A DNA stretch of 11,748 bases from an uncultured Oscillospiraceae bacterium (GTDB lineage: Bacteria > Bacillota > Clostridia > Oscillospirales > Oscillospiraceae): assembly GCA_934615645.1 (NCBI GenBank), contig CAKTTR010000059.1, positions 1 through 11,748 on the forward strand, written 5' to 3'. The translations under genes were made by a program, and so were the position numbers. Shown in pieces: positions 5,765 to 11,748 of the stretch (the stretch's first letter is position 1; each line of letters begins with the position of its first letter). The notes below the pieces were generated by a model. The model saw only the letters and a list, made by a program, of their open reading frames with translations. It was not told the DNA's origin and ran no database searches.

Positions 5765-7363
5765 TCAGTCGCCTTTGCGGGCCAGCGCAGCAGCGACCAG
5801 GCCGACAAACAGCGGATGGGGCCGGTTGGGGCGGCTCTTAAATTCCGGGTGGAACTGGGCCGCGATATAGAACGGGTGCTCCGGTAGCTCCACCATCTCC
5901 ACCAAGCTGCCGTCCGGCGAGAGGCCGGAAAACCGCATCCCTTGTGCAGAAAAGGCCTGCCGGTACGCATTGTTGAACTCATACCGGTGGCGGTGCCGCT
6001 CGGCGATCTGGCCGGTACCGTACAGCGCCTGGGCCAGGCTGCCGCCTGCCAGCATACACGGGTACTGCCCCAGCCGCATCGTCCCGCCCTTGGCGGTCAC
6101 GCCGACCTGGTCCGGCATCAGGTCAATGACCGGATGTGCCGTCGCCGGGTCAAACTCCGACGAATTGGCGTCCGCCCAGCCGAGGACATGCCGGGCATAC
6201 TCGATCACGCAGACCTGCATCCCCAGGCAGATGCCCAGATACGGCACCCGGTTCTCCCGGGCATACCGGGCTGCCAGGACCATGCCGTCCACCCCCCGGT
6301 CGCCAAAGCCGCCAGGGACGAGGATCCCATCGCAGCCGCCGAGCTGCGCCCGGATATTCCCCGCCGTCAGCTGCTCCGAGTCGGTCCATTGAATTTCCAC
6401 AATGGCATCATTTTCCGTCCCGCCGTGAAACAGCGACTCCACAACGCTGAGATATGCGTCGTGCAGCTGGGTATATTTCCCCACTAAGGCTATTTTTACC
6501 CGTCGGTGAGCGCCTTTAATCCGGCCAACCAGCGCCGTCCACTCTGCAAGGTCCGGCGCCGTCTCCGGCAGGCCCAGCTTCCGGCAGACGACCGTCGCCA
6601 GCCCCTCCCGCTCCAGCAGCAGCGGCACCTCGTAAAGGGTCGAGGCCGTCAGATTCTGAATGACGCATTCCGGCTCCACGTTGCAGAACAGGCCGATCTT
6701 CCGGCGGATCTCCTCCGTCATCGGCGCGTCCGTCCGGCAGACCAGCACATCCGGCTGGATGCCGACAGAGAGCAGCTCCTTGACCGAATGCTGGGTCGGC
6801 TTGCTCTTCAGCTCCCCAGAGCCGGGAATCTGCACCACCAGCGGCACGTGGATAAACACCACATTCTGCCGCCCCTTCTCGCAGGCCACCTGCCGGATGG
6901 CCTCCAGATAGGGCTGGCTCTCAATATCGCCGACGGTGCCGCCGATCTCCGAGATAATGACATCCACATCGTCCCGCTCCATGGCGTAAATGCGGTTTTT
7001 GATCTCGTCTGTGATATGGGGGATGATCTGGACCGTGCCGCCCAGATAGCCGCCCTGCCGCTCCCGGTTCAGGACATTCCAGAAGACCTTCCCCGAGGAG
7101 ACAGAGGCATTGCCATCCAGGCTCTCGTCGACAAAGCGCTCATAGTGGCCCAGATCCAGATCCGTCTCCGCGCCGTCGTCGGTGACGAAGACTTCGCCGT
7201 GCTGATAGGGGCTCATGGTACCCGGATCGATGTTCAAATACGGGTCAAACTTCTGGTTGCGTACCCGCAGCCCCCGCTGCTTGAGCAGCCGCCCCAAAGA
7301 CGCGGCACAAATGCCCTTGCCCAAGCCGGAAACCACGCCGCCGGTCACAAAAATATACTTCAC
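5765..7363 (-). CDS. pyrG: CTP synthase (glutamine-hydrolysing)
   Basis: CTP synthase makes CTP from UTP using ATP and ammonia from glutamine, the last step of de novo pyrimidine nucleotide synthesis, in the cytosol. The 532 residues are the normal length. The N-terminal synthetase domain has [11 protein letters not shown] (P-loop, residues 7-17), [20 protein letters not shown] (40-59) and [16 protein letters not shown] (62-77). The C-terminal class I glutamine amidotransferase domain has the oxyanion region VPGGFGDRG (349-357), the nucleophile Cys379 in LGICLGMQ, and the triad His505 and Glu507 in FHPEF. The start codon is GTG at 7363 behind an AAGGGGG ribosome site; I see no better ATG. It follows glnN by 46 bases with no promoter or terminator between, so one transcript is likely. 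Confidence 0.98.
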   Translation of the reverse strand: MKYIFVTGGVVSGLGKGICAASLGRLLKQRGLRVRNQKFDPYLNIDPGTMSPYQHGEVFVTDDGAETDLDLGHYERFVDESLDGNASVSSGKVFWNVLNRERQGGYLGGTVQIIPHITDEIKNRIYAMERDDVDVIISEIGGTVGDIESQPYLEAIRQVACEKGRQNVVFIHVPLVVQIPGSGELKSKPTQHSVKELLSVGIQPDVLVCRTDAPMTEEIRRKIGLFCNVEPECVIQNLTASTLYEVPLLLEREGLATVVCRKLGLPETAPDLAEWTALVGRIKGAHRRVKIALVGKYTQLHDAYLSVVESLFHGGTENDAIVEIQWTDSEQLTAGNIRAQLGGCDGILVPGGFGDRGVDGMVLAARYARENRVPYLGICLGMQVCVIEYARHVLGWADANSSEFDPATAHPVIDLMPDQVGVTAKGGTMRLGQYPCMLAGGSLAQALYGTGQIAERHRHRYEFNNAYRQAFSAQGMRFSGLSPDGSLVEMVELPEHPFYIAAQFHPEFKSRPNRPHPLFVGLVAAALARKGD

Positions 7364-7398
7364 AGCGATGCCCCCTTCTGCCAGATCAGCGAAAACAG

Positions 7399-7423
7399 TT
7401 TACAGAAAATTACACAGAAAATT
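7399..7423. repeat. Short 12-bp tandem duplication across the glnN stop codon
   Basis: ACAGAAAATT occurs at 7402-7411 and again at 7414-7423, a period of 12 bases. On the coding strand the TTTTCTGT unit is read once as the last codons of glnN, then the TAA stop, then again in the untranslated spacer before pyrG. Confidence 0.6.
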
Positions 7424-9503
7424 GCAGATGGTAATACGTCGGGTACGGCCAATAGGACGCCGCAGTCAGCGCCTCCAGCTGGTCGACCGTCTTTCTCGTC
7501 TGGTTCATCCGGTCGAAAACGACATCGTGATAATACCGCACCTTCTCCTCCAGGGAGATATCCGGGATCGTCTCGATGGCGGTCTTCAGCATGACCGTCT
7601 GCTCCATCAATGTATCGCTCAGCTCGCTGATCGTCGCCGCCAGCGCCAGCTCGCTGCGGTGCGAAACCCCCAGCTCTTTCTTCCGGGCGACGGTCTTGCA
7701 CAGGTCGGAGCTGTACCGGGAGACCGCGGAGAAGATTCCCCGCTGCACCATGTCGATCAGCGTATGTGCCTCGATGGTGATGACATGGCAGTACTTTTCC
7801 ATATGGATCTCGTGCCGCGCCTGCATCTCCTGCTCGGTATAGACGCCATGGCGCGTGTAGAGGTCGATATTTTTCTGCAGGATATAAGCGGGCAGTGCCT
7901 CCGCCGTGTTCCGCAGATTCGGCAGGCCGCGGCGCTGCGCCTCCTCGACCCAGCTCTCCTCATAGCCGTTGCCGCTGAAGATGATCCGGCGGTGCTCGGC
8001 AAAGGCCTTCTGCAGCAGATTGTGCAGCGCCTCATTGAAATTCTCCGCCTGTTCCAGGGCGCTGGCAAATTGCTCCAGCTCCTCAGCCATGATCGTATTG
8101 AGGACGGTATTCGGCCCCGCGACAGACTGGCTGGAGCCGGGCATCCGGAATTCGAATTTATTGCCAGTGAAGGCCACCGGCGAGGTCCGGTTGCGGTCCG
8201 TCGTGTCCCGGGAGATATTGGGCAGGACATCTACGCCGATGCGCAGCAGCCCCTTTTGCATATCCGTGCAGTCCTCCCCGGTGACGATGGAATCGATGAT
8301 CGCGTCCAATTCCTCGCCCAGGAAGACGGAGATGATCGCCGGGGGCGCTTCCTGCGCGCCCAGGCGATGGTCGTTCCCCGCAAAGGCAACGCTGCAGCGC
8401 AGCAGCTCCGGGTATTCATCCACGCCCTTCAGGAACGCCGCCAAGAACAGCAGGAACTGGGCGTTCTGGCTCGGCGTGCTCCCCGGGGAGAAGAGGTTCT
8501 TCCCCGTATCTGTGGAGAGCGACCAGTTATTGTGCTTGCCGGAGCCGTTGACACCGGCAAAGGGCTTTTCATGCAGCAGGCAGACCAGATCATGCCGGTC
8601 GGCCACTTTTTTCATCACTTCCATCGTCAGCTGGTTGTGATCGCAGGCGGTGTTGGCGTCGCAATAGACCGGCGCCATCTCGTGCTGCGCCGGGGCGACC
8701 TCGTTGTGCTTCGTCTTTGAGGGGATGCCCAGCTTCCAGAGCTCTTCATCCAATTCCTGCATATACGCCGCGACCCGGGGGCGGATGGAGCCGAAGTAAT
8801 GGTCGTCCAGCTCCTGGCCCTTGGCCGCCTTGGCGCCGAAGAGCGTCCGGCCTGTCAGGCGCAGGTCCTCCCGCTGCAGGTACAGCTTCTTATCCACCAG
8901 GAAGTACTCCTGCTCCGCGCCCACCTGGGGGGTGACGCGCTTCGTCTGCGTATCGCCGAACAGGCGCAGGATGCGCACCGCCTGCTTGCTGACCTCCTCC
9001 ATAGAGCGCAGCAGCGGCGTTTTTTTATCCAACGCTTCGCCGGAATAGGAGCAGAACACCGTGGGAATGCACAGGCTGCCGTCCTTGATAAAGGCAAACG
9101 AAGTCGGGTCCCACGCCGTGTAACCCCGCGCTTCAAAGGTCGCCCGCAGGCCGCCGGAGGGGAAGGACGAAGCGTCCGGCTCGCCCCGAATGAGCTCCTT
9201 GCCGGAGAATTCCATAATGACCTTGCCGTGGCCGATGGGGCTCAGGAAGCTGTCGTGCTTTTCCGCCGTGATACCCGTCAGCGGCTGGAACCAGTGGGTA
9301 AAATGGGTCGCGCCGTTTTCCAGTGCCCAGGTTTTCATACCGTCGGCAATGTCATTGGCGACATCCAGATTCAGCGGCTTTTCCTCCTGCAGGCACGCCT
9401 GCCACGCCTTCATCGCGCCAGGCGATACATACTGGGCCATGGTCTCCTCGCCGAATACCATGCTGCCGAACAGATTGGGGATCCTGTCTTTCTTTTCCTT
9501 CAT
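7410..9503 (-). CDS. glnN: Glutamine synthetase type III
   Basis: GSIII joins glutamate and ammonia with ATP to form glutamine, the main entry of ammonium into metabolism; family members form large cytosolic dodecamers. The 697 residues agree with the roughly 700-residue class and exclude the shorter GSI. Visible motifs are the GSIII-type N-terminal block with FTHWFQPLTG (68-77) and EKHDSF, VGAEQEYFLVD (194-204, metal-binding glutamates), KHNEVAPAQHE (265-275), NGSGKHNNWS (319-328), AGNDHRLGAQEAPP (375-388), DRNRTSPVAFTGNKFEFRMPG (436-456) and the helical C-terminal extension. ATG at 9503 has AGGAGG ten bases upstream. A sigma-A promoter lies at 9656-9628 with a leader of about 120 bases. The stop codon sits in a 12-base tandem duplication, so the tail is a likely spot for strain variation. 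pyrG, a glutamine consumer, follows in the same operon. Confidence 0.97.
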   Translation of the reverse strand: MKEKKDRIPNLFGSMVFGEETMAQYVSPGAMKAWQACLQEEKPLNLDVANDIADGMKTWALENGATHFTHWFQPLTGITAEKHDSFLSPIGHGKVIMEFSGKELIRGEPDASSFPSGGLRATFEARGYTAWDPTSFAFIKDGSLCIPTVFCSYSGEALDKKTPLLRSMEEVSKQAVRILRLFGDTQTKRVTPQVGAEQEYFLVDKKLYLQREDLRLTGRTLFGAKAAKGQELDDHYFGSIRPRVAAYMQELDEELWKLGIPSKTKHNEVAPAQHEMAPVYCDANTACDHNQLTMEVMKKVADRHDLVCLLHEKPFAGVNGSGKHNNWSLSTDTGKNLFSPGSTPSQNAQFLLFLAAFLKGVDEYPELLRCSVAFAGNDHRLGAQEAPPAIISVFLGEELDAIIDSIVTGEDCTDMQKGLLRIGVDVLPNISRDTTDRNRTSPVAFTGNKFEFRMPGSSQSVAGPNTVLNTIMAEELEQFASALEQAENFNEALHNLLQKAFAEHRRIIFSGNGYEESWVEEAQRRGLPNLRNTAEALPAYILQKNIDLYTRHGVYTEQEMQARHEIHMEKYCHVITIEAHTLIDMVQRGIFSAVSRYSSDLCKTVARKKELGVSHRSELALAATISELSDTLMEQTVMLKTAIETIPDISLEEKVRYYHDVVFDRMNQTRKTVDQLEALTAASYWPYPTYYHLQFSV

Positions 9504-9578
9504 ATGCGTCTTTCCTCCTCACGGTTTGCCCAGCGTGTTCCGTGCCGGGCTGACGTGTCCTGCGACCTGCTATCGATC

Positions 9579-9599
9579 GCGGCGGCAAATGGCCGCCGC
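9579..9599 (-). other. GC-rich hairpin in the glnN leader
   Basis: On the - strand GCGGCGGC (9599-9592) pairs perfectly with GCCGCCGC (9586-9579) around a five-base loop. No T-run follows, so it is not a stand-alone terminator. It sits in the untranslated leader about 75 bases before the glnN start and could be a stability or regulatory element. Confidence 0.5.
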
Positions 9600-9627
9600 A
9601 GTCCGCACTTTCAAAAAATATGGACAC

Positions 9628-9656
9628 ATTTTACACGATTCCATTTTTAAAATCAA
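9628..9656 (-). promoter_or_regulatory. Sigma-A promoter of glnN-pyrG
   Basis: On the - strand TTGATT (9656-9651) and TAAAAT (9633-9628) have a 17-base, AT-rich spacer. The predicted start near 9621 gives a leader of about 118 bases. Confidence 0.7.
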
Positions 9657-9741
9657 CGCGCAATGTTTTACAACTTTTTCCAGAGGGACCACCCTATTCT
9701 GCCCCGATCAAACAAAAATTTCCCTCGCGTGCAAAAAACAG

Positions 9742-9770
9742 TTGCCATCGGGGAAAAACCGCGGTATAGT
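9742..9770 (+). promoter_or_regulatory. Promoter-like element reading toward the terminator at 9800-9833
   Basis: TTGCCA (9742-9747) and TATAGT (9765-9770) are spaced by exactly 17 bases on the + strand. No + strand gene follows; the predicted start near 9777 lies only some 55-65 bases before a strong terminator. It could drive a very short RNA or be fortuitous. Confidence 0.4.
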
Positions 9771-9799
9771 AGGATTGAACCCTTTATAGCGTCTTGCAA

Positions 9800-9833
9800 A
9801 AGCGGCAGACCGGTATACACCGGTTTGCCGCTT
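9800..9833. terminator. Two-way terminator downstream of the zinc-ribbon membrane gene
   Basis: AAGCGGCA-g-ACCGGT (9800-9814) pairs with ACCGGT-t-TGCCGCTT (9819-9833) around the four-base loop ATAC, a 15-step stem with one G-T pair. On the - strand it starts four bases after the stop of the 9837-10433 gene and ends in TTTT. On the + strand it is followed by ATTTTACTCTTT, so it should work in both directions. Confidence 0.85.
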
Positions 9834-9836
9834 ATT

Positions 9837-10433
9837 TTACTCTTTGCGCCGCGGCAGTTGGCGCCGCAGAAGCAGCAGCGTCACGCAGGCGCAGACCACC
9901 ACCGCCAGGCAGATGAGATTTATGCCAACCAGCACCGCCAGTGCGATACCAGCCAATGCCGAGCCGCCCAACTGCACCAGCAGGAATTTAGGCTGCCGCG
10001 TCGTATACACCAGCAAAAGCAGCACACCGGCCACCAGGCAGCCACCGGCATTGACGAGCATATAGAGCCCAGCCCGATCCAAAGAGCCGAAGGTCAGCGC
10101 TAGGTCGACGCCCATATCGCTATACAGCTGTGTCAGCATCTGGGATGCCTGGTTGTTTTGCAGAAAGCTCAGCCCCGTCACGGCAAAGCTAAAGGTATAA
10201 ATGATAAAAAATACCATGCACAGCCAGAACCAGACCTTGAACCCGCCGGTGAAATAGAACCGCCCGGGCTGGGCCTGCTGTGCCGCCCGCTGGCGGACCG
10301 GCTGATAAGCCAGCGGCTGGTCCGTCTCAGGCGTCTGCCGCGGCGCCTCGTACCGGCGCACCAGCGCGCCGCACTCCGGGCAGATCAGCGTCTCGTCCGA
10401 GACCTGCTTGCCGCAGTTGTAACACGTGATCAT
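9837..10433 (-). CDS. Zinc-ribbon four-helix membrane protein of unknown function
   Basis: I do not recognise a named family. The 198-residue protein starts with a zinc ribbon, C4-x2-C7...C18-x2-C21 (TCYNCGKQVS, then CPECG), the common short metal-binding head on Firmicute membrane proteins. A polar, Gln/Pro-rich linker (about 28-62) leads to four hydrophobic segments at about 66-90, 121-143, 150-169 and 171-189, ending in a positively charged tail (RRQLPRRKE). The topology is probably cytosolic zinc ribbon, helices, cytosolic tail. ATG at 10433 has AGGAGG nine bases upstream; codons further upstream lack homology and carry the promoter. It appears monocistronic, with a good extended -10 promoter and a terminator, and is divergent from another zinc-finger membrane protein gene. 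Its function cannot be assigned. Confidence 0.8.
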   Translation of the reverse strand: MITCYNCGKQVSDETLICPECGALVRRYEAPRQTPETDQPLAYQPVRQRAAQQAQPGRFYFTGGFKVWFWLCMVFFIIYTFSFAVTGLSFLQNNQASQMLTQLYSDMGVDLALTFGSLDRAGLYMLVNAGGCLVAGVLLLLVYTTRQPKFLLVQLGGSALAGIALAVLVGINLICLAVVVCACVTLLLLRRQLPRRKE

Positions 10434-10510
10434 TTCAAAATGCCTCCTTTTCGGCAAGAAACGCCATCCATATCGGCAGCAAGCGGCAAAAGCCGCCGCC
10501 TTATTTGTAT

Positions 10511-10519
10511 AGTATACCA
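10511..10519 (-). promoter_or_regulatory. Extended -10 promoter of the zinc-ribbon membrane gene
   Basis: On the - strand TGG-TATACT (10519-10511) is an extended -10 element; no good -35 lies upstream. It is embedded in a small palindrome, GTATA-G-TATAC (10507-10517), flanked by TTTGT and ACAAA, which could also serve as an operator. The predicted start is near 10504. Confidence 0.5.
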
Positions 10520-10588
10520 CAAAACCCGCCAGGCGAAAAGGGCAAATACCGCCGCCGCACAAGTTTTTCCGCCGCATTTCCCGCTTTA

Positions 10589-10617
10589 TTGACTTTCCCC
10601 AGCCGGTATGCTATGCT
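10589..10617 (+). promoter_or_regulatory. Sigma-A promoter of the zinc-finger membrane protein gene at 10649
   Basis: TTGACT (10589-10594) and TATGCT (10612-10617) are spaced by 17 bases, with an extended TGC in front of the -10. The predicted leader is only about 25 bases and contains the AAGGAG ribosome site. Confidence 0.75.
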
Positions 10618-10648
10618 GGCCATAGAAAAAGAGAAAAGGAGAGATCTT

Positions 10649-11599
10649 ATGCTCAGTCCCGCCCTGAAAAAGCTGGCGCAGGAGCATCAGCTCCAGTGCG
10701 CCCACGGCATCGCCTACGGGAGCCTGGCCGGCTACAGCGTCACCCTGCGCGACGGCGCCGGTACCAAAACCCTCGCCGTGACGACCCGTTTCCCGGATCA
10801 AAGCCAATACGCCGCCCTACAGGCAGACCTTGCACAGCACGACCTGCAGAAAGAATACCGGGTGCAGCAGCTGGCCCCGGTCGAAAACGGCATCGTCATC
10901 CAATTTACAGACAACCCGGGTACGATGAAAAAGATCCGCGCATTTATCGACTGGTTCTTCCCGCTCCTGGCCGCCCACGGCGCAACAGGCAGCACGGTCT
11001 GCCCCCAGTGCGGCCAGAGCCTCACCCAGGGCAGCACCTGGCAGATGGTCGACGGCGTCGCCTATCATCTGCACCCCGGCTGCGCCCAGCAGATGGACCG
11101 CAGCATCTCCATGGCCGAGACCCGCGCCCGGGAGGAGGACACCGGCTCCTATGCCAAAGGCCTGCTCGGCGCGCTGCTGGGGGCCATCGTCGGCGCGATC
11201 GTCTGGGCGCTGGTTCTGAATCTCGGTTATATCGCCGCCATCGTCGGTTTTGTCATCGGCTGGCTGGCAGAGCGGGGCTACCGCCTGCTGCACGGCAAAA
11301 AGGGCAAGGGCAAGATCGTGATTTTGATCCTGTCCGTCCTGCTGGGCGTCCTGCTCGGGACCTTTGCCGCAGATGCCTTCACCCTTATGAAAATGATCTC
11401 CGGCGGTGAGCTGCCGGGCTGGACCTATGGGGAGATCCCCACCATCCTCTCCATTCTGCTGACGGAGGACGCCGAATTCCTGCGCGCCACCCTCTCTGAC
11501 CTCGGCCTGGGCCTGCTCTTTGCTTACCTGGGCGCCTTCACCCTGCTGCACCGCTCCAGCAAAGAGGTCGCAACGACAAAGGTCCAGAAGCTGGACTAA
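10649..11599 (+). CDS. Multidomain membrane protein with internal zinc-finger motif, unknown function
   Basis: I do not recognise a named family. The 316-residue protein has a soluble N-terminal domain (1 to about 112) of mixed strands and helices (GYSVTLRDGAG, IVIQFTDNPGTMKKIRAFIDWF). Next comes a likely zinc finger with C118-PQ-C121 and H140/H142 plus C145 as ligands. Then follow four hydrophobic segments at about 171-193 (glycine-zipper-like LLGALLGAIVGAIVW), 194-212, 222-243 and 285-301. There is no signal peptide, so the N-terminal half is probably cytosolic. ATG at 10649 follows AAGGAG at about seven bases and a sigma-A promoter; in-frame codons upstream overlap that promoter. It is divergent from another zinc-ribbon membrane gene, and three long hairpins follow its stop. 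Confidence 0.8.
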   Translation: MLSPALKKLAQEHQLQCAHGIAYGSLAGYSVTLRDGAGTKTLAVTTRFPDQSQYAALQADLAQHDLQKEYRVQQLAPVENGIVIQFTDNPGTMKKIRAFIDWFFPLLAAHGATGSTVCPQCGQSLTQGSTWQMVDGVAYHLHPGCAQQMDRSISMAETRAREEDTGSYAKGLLGALLGAIVGAIVWALVLNLGYIAAIVGFVIGWLAERGYRLLHGKKGKGKIVILILSVLLGVLLGTFAADAFTLMKMISGGELPGWTYGEIPTILSILLTEDAEFLRATLSDLGLGLLFAYLGAFTLLHRSSKEVATTKVQKLD

Positions 11600-11631
11600 G
11601 CATGTGTCCTTTCGAAGTTTAAAGTGAAAAG

Positions 11632-11674
11632 CAGCGATCCCGCATGTCAAAGAAACTGACATGCGGGATCGTTG
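11632..11674. repeat. Long hairpin 1 of a triple inverted-repeat module
   Basis: The 18-base arms 11632-11649 and 11657-11674 pair with a single G-T step (core CGATCCCGCATGTCA against TGACATGCGGGATCG) around a seven-base loop. It starts 33 bases after the preceding stop codon and may terminate that transcript, but no T-run of note follows. Confidence 0.75.
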
Positions 11675-11705
11675 AGCGTGTCAAAAAAGTATTTTTGACA
11701 CGCTC
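11674..11705. repeat. Long hairpin 2 of a triple inverted-repeat module
   Basis: GAGCGTGTCAAAAA (11674-11687) and TTTTTGACACGCTC (11692-11705) are exact reverse complements with a four-base AGTA loop. It abuts hairpin 1 (sharing base 11674) and hairpin 3. Confidence 0.75.
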
Positions 11706-11740
11706 TCAAACGCGACCCGCTTCGCTGGGCTCGCGTTTGA
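11706..11740. repeat. Long hairpin 3 of a triple inverted-repeat module
   Basis: TCAAACGCGA (11706-11715) and TCGCGTTTGA (11731-11740) are exact reverse complements, with CCC/GGG inside able to extend the stem. It begins on the base after hairpin 2 ends. The window stops eight bases later, so the module may continue. Confidence 0.75.
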
Positions 11741-11748
11741 AGGGAATT

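Larger units (their letters stand above)
9504..9836. other. Region upstream of glnN (no protein gene)
   Basis: These 333 bases separate glnN from the zinc-ribbon membrane gene. They contain the glnN promoter (9628-9656) and a leader hairpin (9579-9599), a + strand promoter-like element (9742-9770) and a two-way terminator (9800-9833). About 9660-9740 holds nothing that I recognise; I found no GlnR box (TGTNA-N7-TNACA) at the promoter and no known glutamine riboswitch or ANTAR-type hairpin pair. Confidence 0.6.

Noticed and set aside
7215..8720. A 501-codon open frame on the + strand opposite glnN and pyrG
   Set aside because: It is the GC-rich antisense shadow of two clearly identified enzymes. 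Its translation is low-complexity Arg/Leu/Gln-rich, and no ribosome site or promoter supports it. The same holds for the frames at 3425-4522, 6506-7594 and 8799-9650.
9504..9625. Glutamine riboswitch or ANTAR-type antiterminator in the glnN leader
   Set aside because: There is a GC-rich hairpin, but no following T-run, no pair of hexaloop hairpins with the expected A and G, and no match to a riboswitch core that I know.
1..11748. CRISPR array, tRNA, rRNA, insertion sequence or prophage
   Set aside because: No regularly spaced repeats, cloverleaf candidates, rRNA-like blocks, transposase motifs or phage genes were seen on either strand.

Overview
The window is a GC-rich stretch of chromosome from an endospore-forming member of the class Clostridia. 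The spore genes (gpr, sigG, ylmC/ymxH), the clostridial-type CTP synthase and the type III glutamine synthetase fit an Oscillospirales/Ruminococcaceae-like gut anaerobe. The family-level placement is an inference from gene content and base composition. All genes look intact except the first, which is cut by the window edge. Codon and base use are even throughout, and I see no insertion sequence, prophage, CRISPR array, tRNA or rRNA.

Layout, left to right. (1) 1-800, + strand: the 3' part of gpr, the germination protease. (2) 801-1261: a convergent intergenic region with several DnaA-box-like 9-mers in one orientation, an AT-rich centre, and the strong terminator of the next operon. (3) 1262-3160, - strand: the rpsB-tsf translation operon (ribosomal protein S2, elongation factor Ts) with a clear sigma-A promoter, an intercistronic hairpin and a terminator. 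(4) 3190-4433, - strand: sigG (forespore sigma factor) followed by a ylmC/ymxH-family PRC-barrel protein, with a sigma-F/sigma-G-like promoter in front. (5) 4492-5677, + strand and divergent from sigG: a KapD-like DEDDh 3'-5' exonuclease with an added Cys/His zinc-binding segment and an arginine-rich tail. (6) 5683-9656, - strand: glnN (type III glutamine synthetase) followed after 46 bp by pyrG (CTP synthase), which reads as a glutamine supply and use operon. (7) 9742-11599: two divergent genes that each encode an unfamiliar membrane protein with a four-ligand zinc-finger motif and about four membrane helices. (8) 11632-11740: three back-to-back long hairpins at the window end.

The biological themes are sporulation and germination (gpr and sigG; gpr belongs to the sigma-G regulon in known spore formers), translation (rpsB, tsf), and nitrogen and nucleotide metabolism (glnN, pyrG). 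The items most worth a second look are the DnaA-box cluster between gpr and tsf, the divergent pair of zinc-finger membrane proteins, the zinc-ribbon KapD-like exonuclease back-to-back with sigG, a sigma-F-type glutamate in sigma-G at the position known to decide CsfB/Gin binding, a possible short RNA upstream of glnN, and the triple hairpin module. None of these is proven to be a new system by sequence alone.
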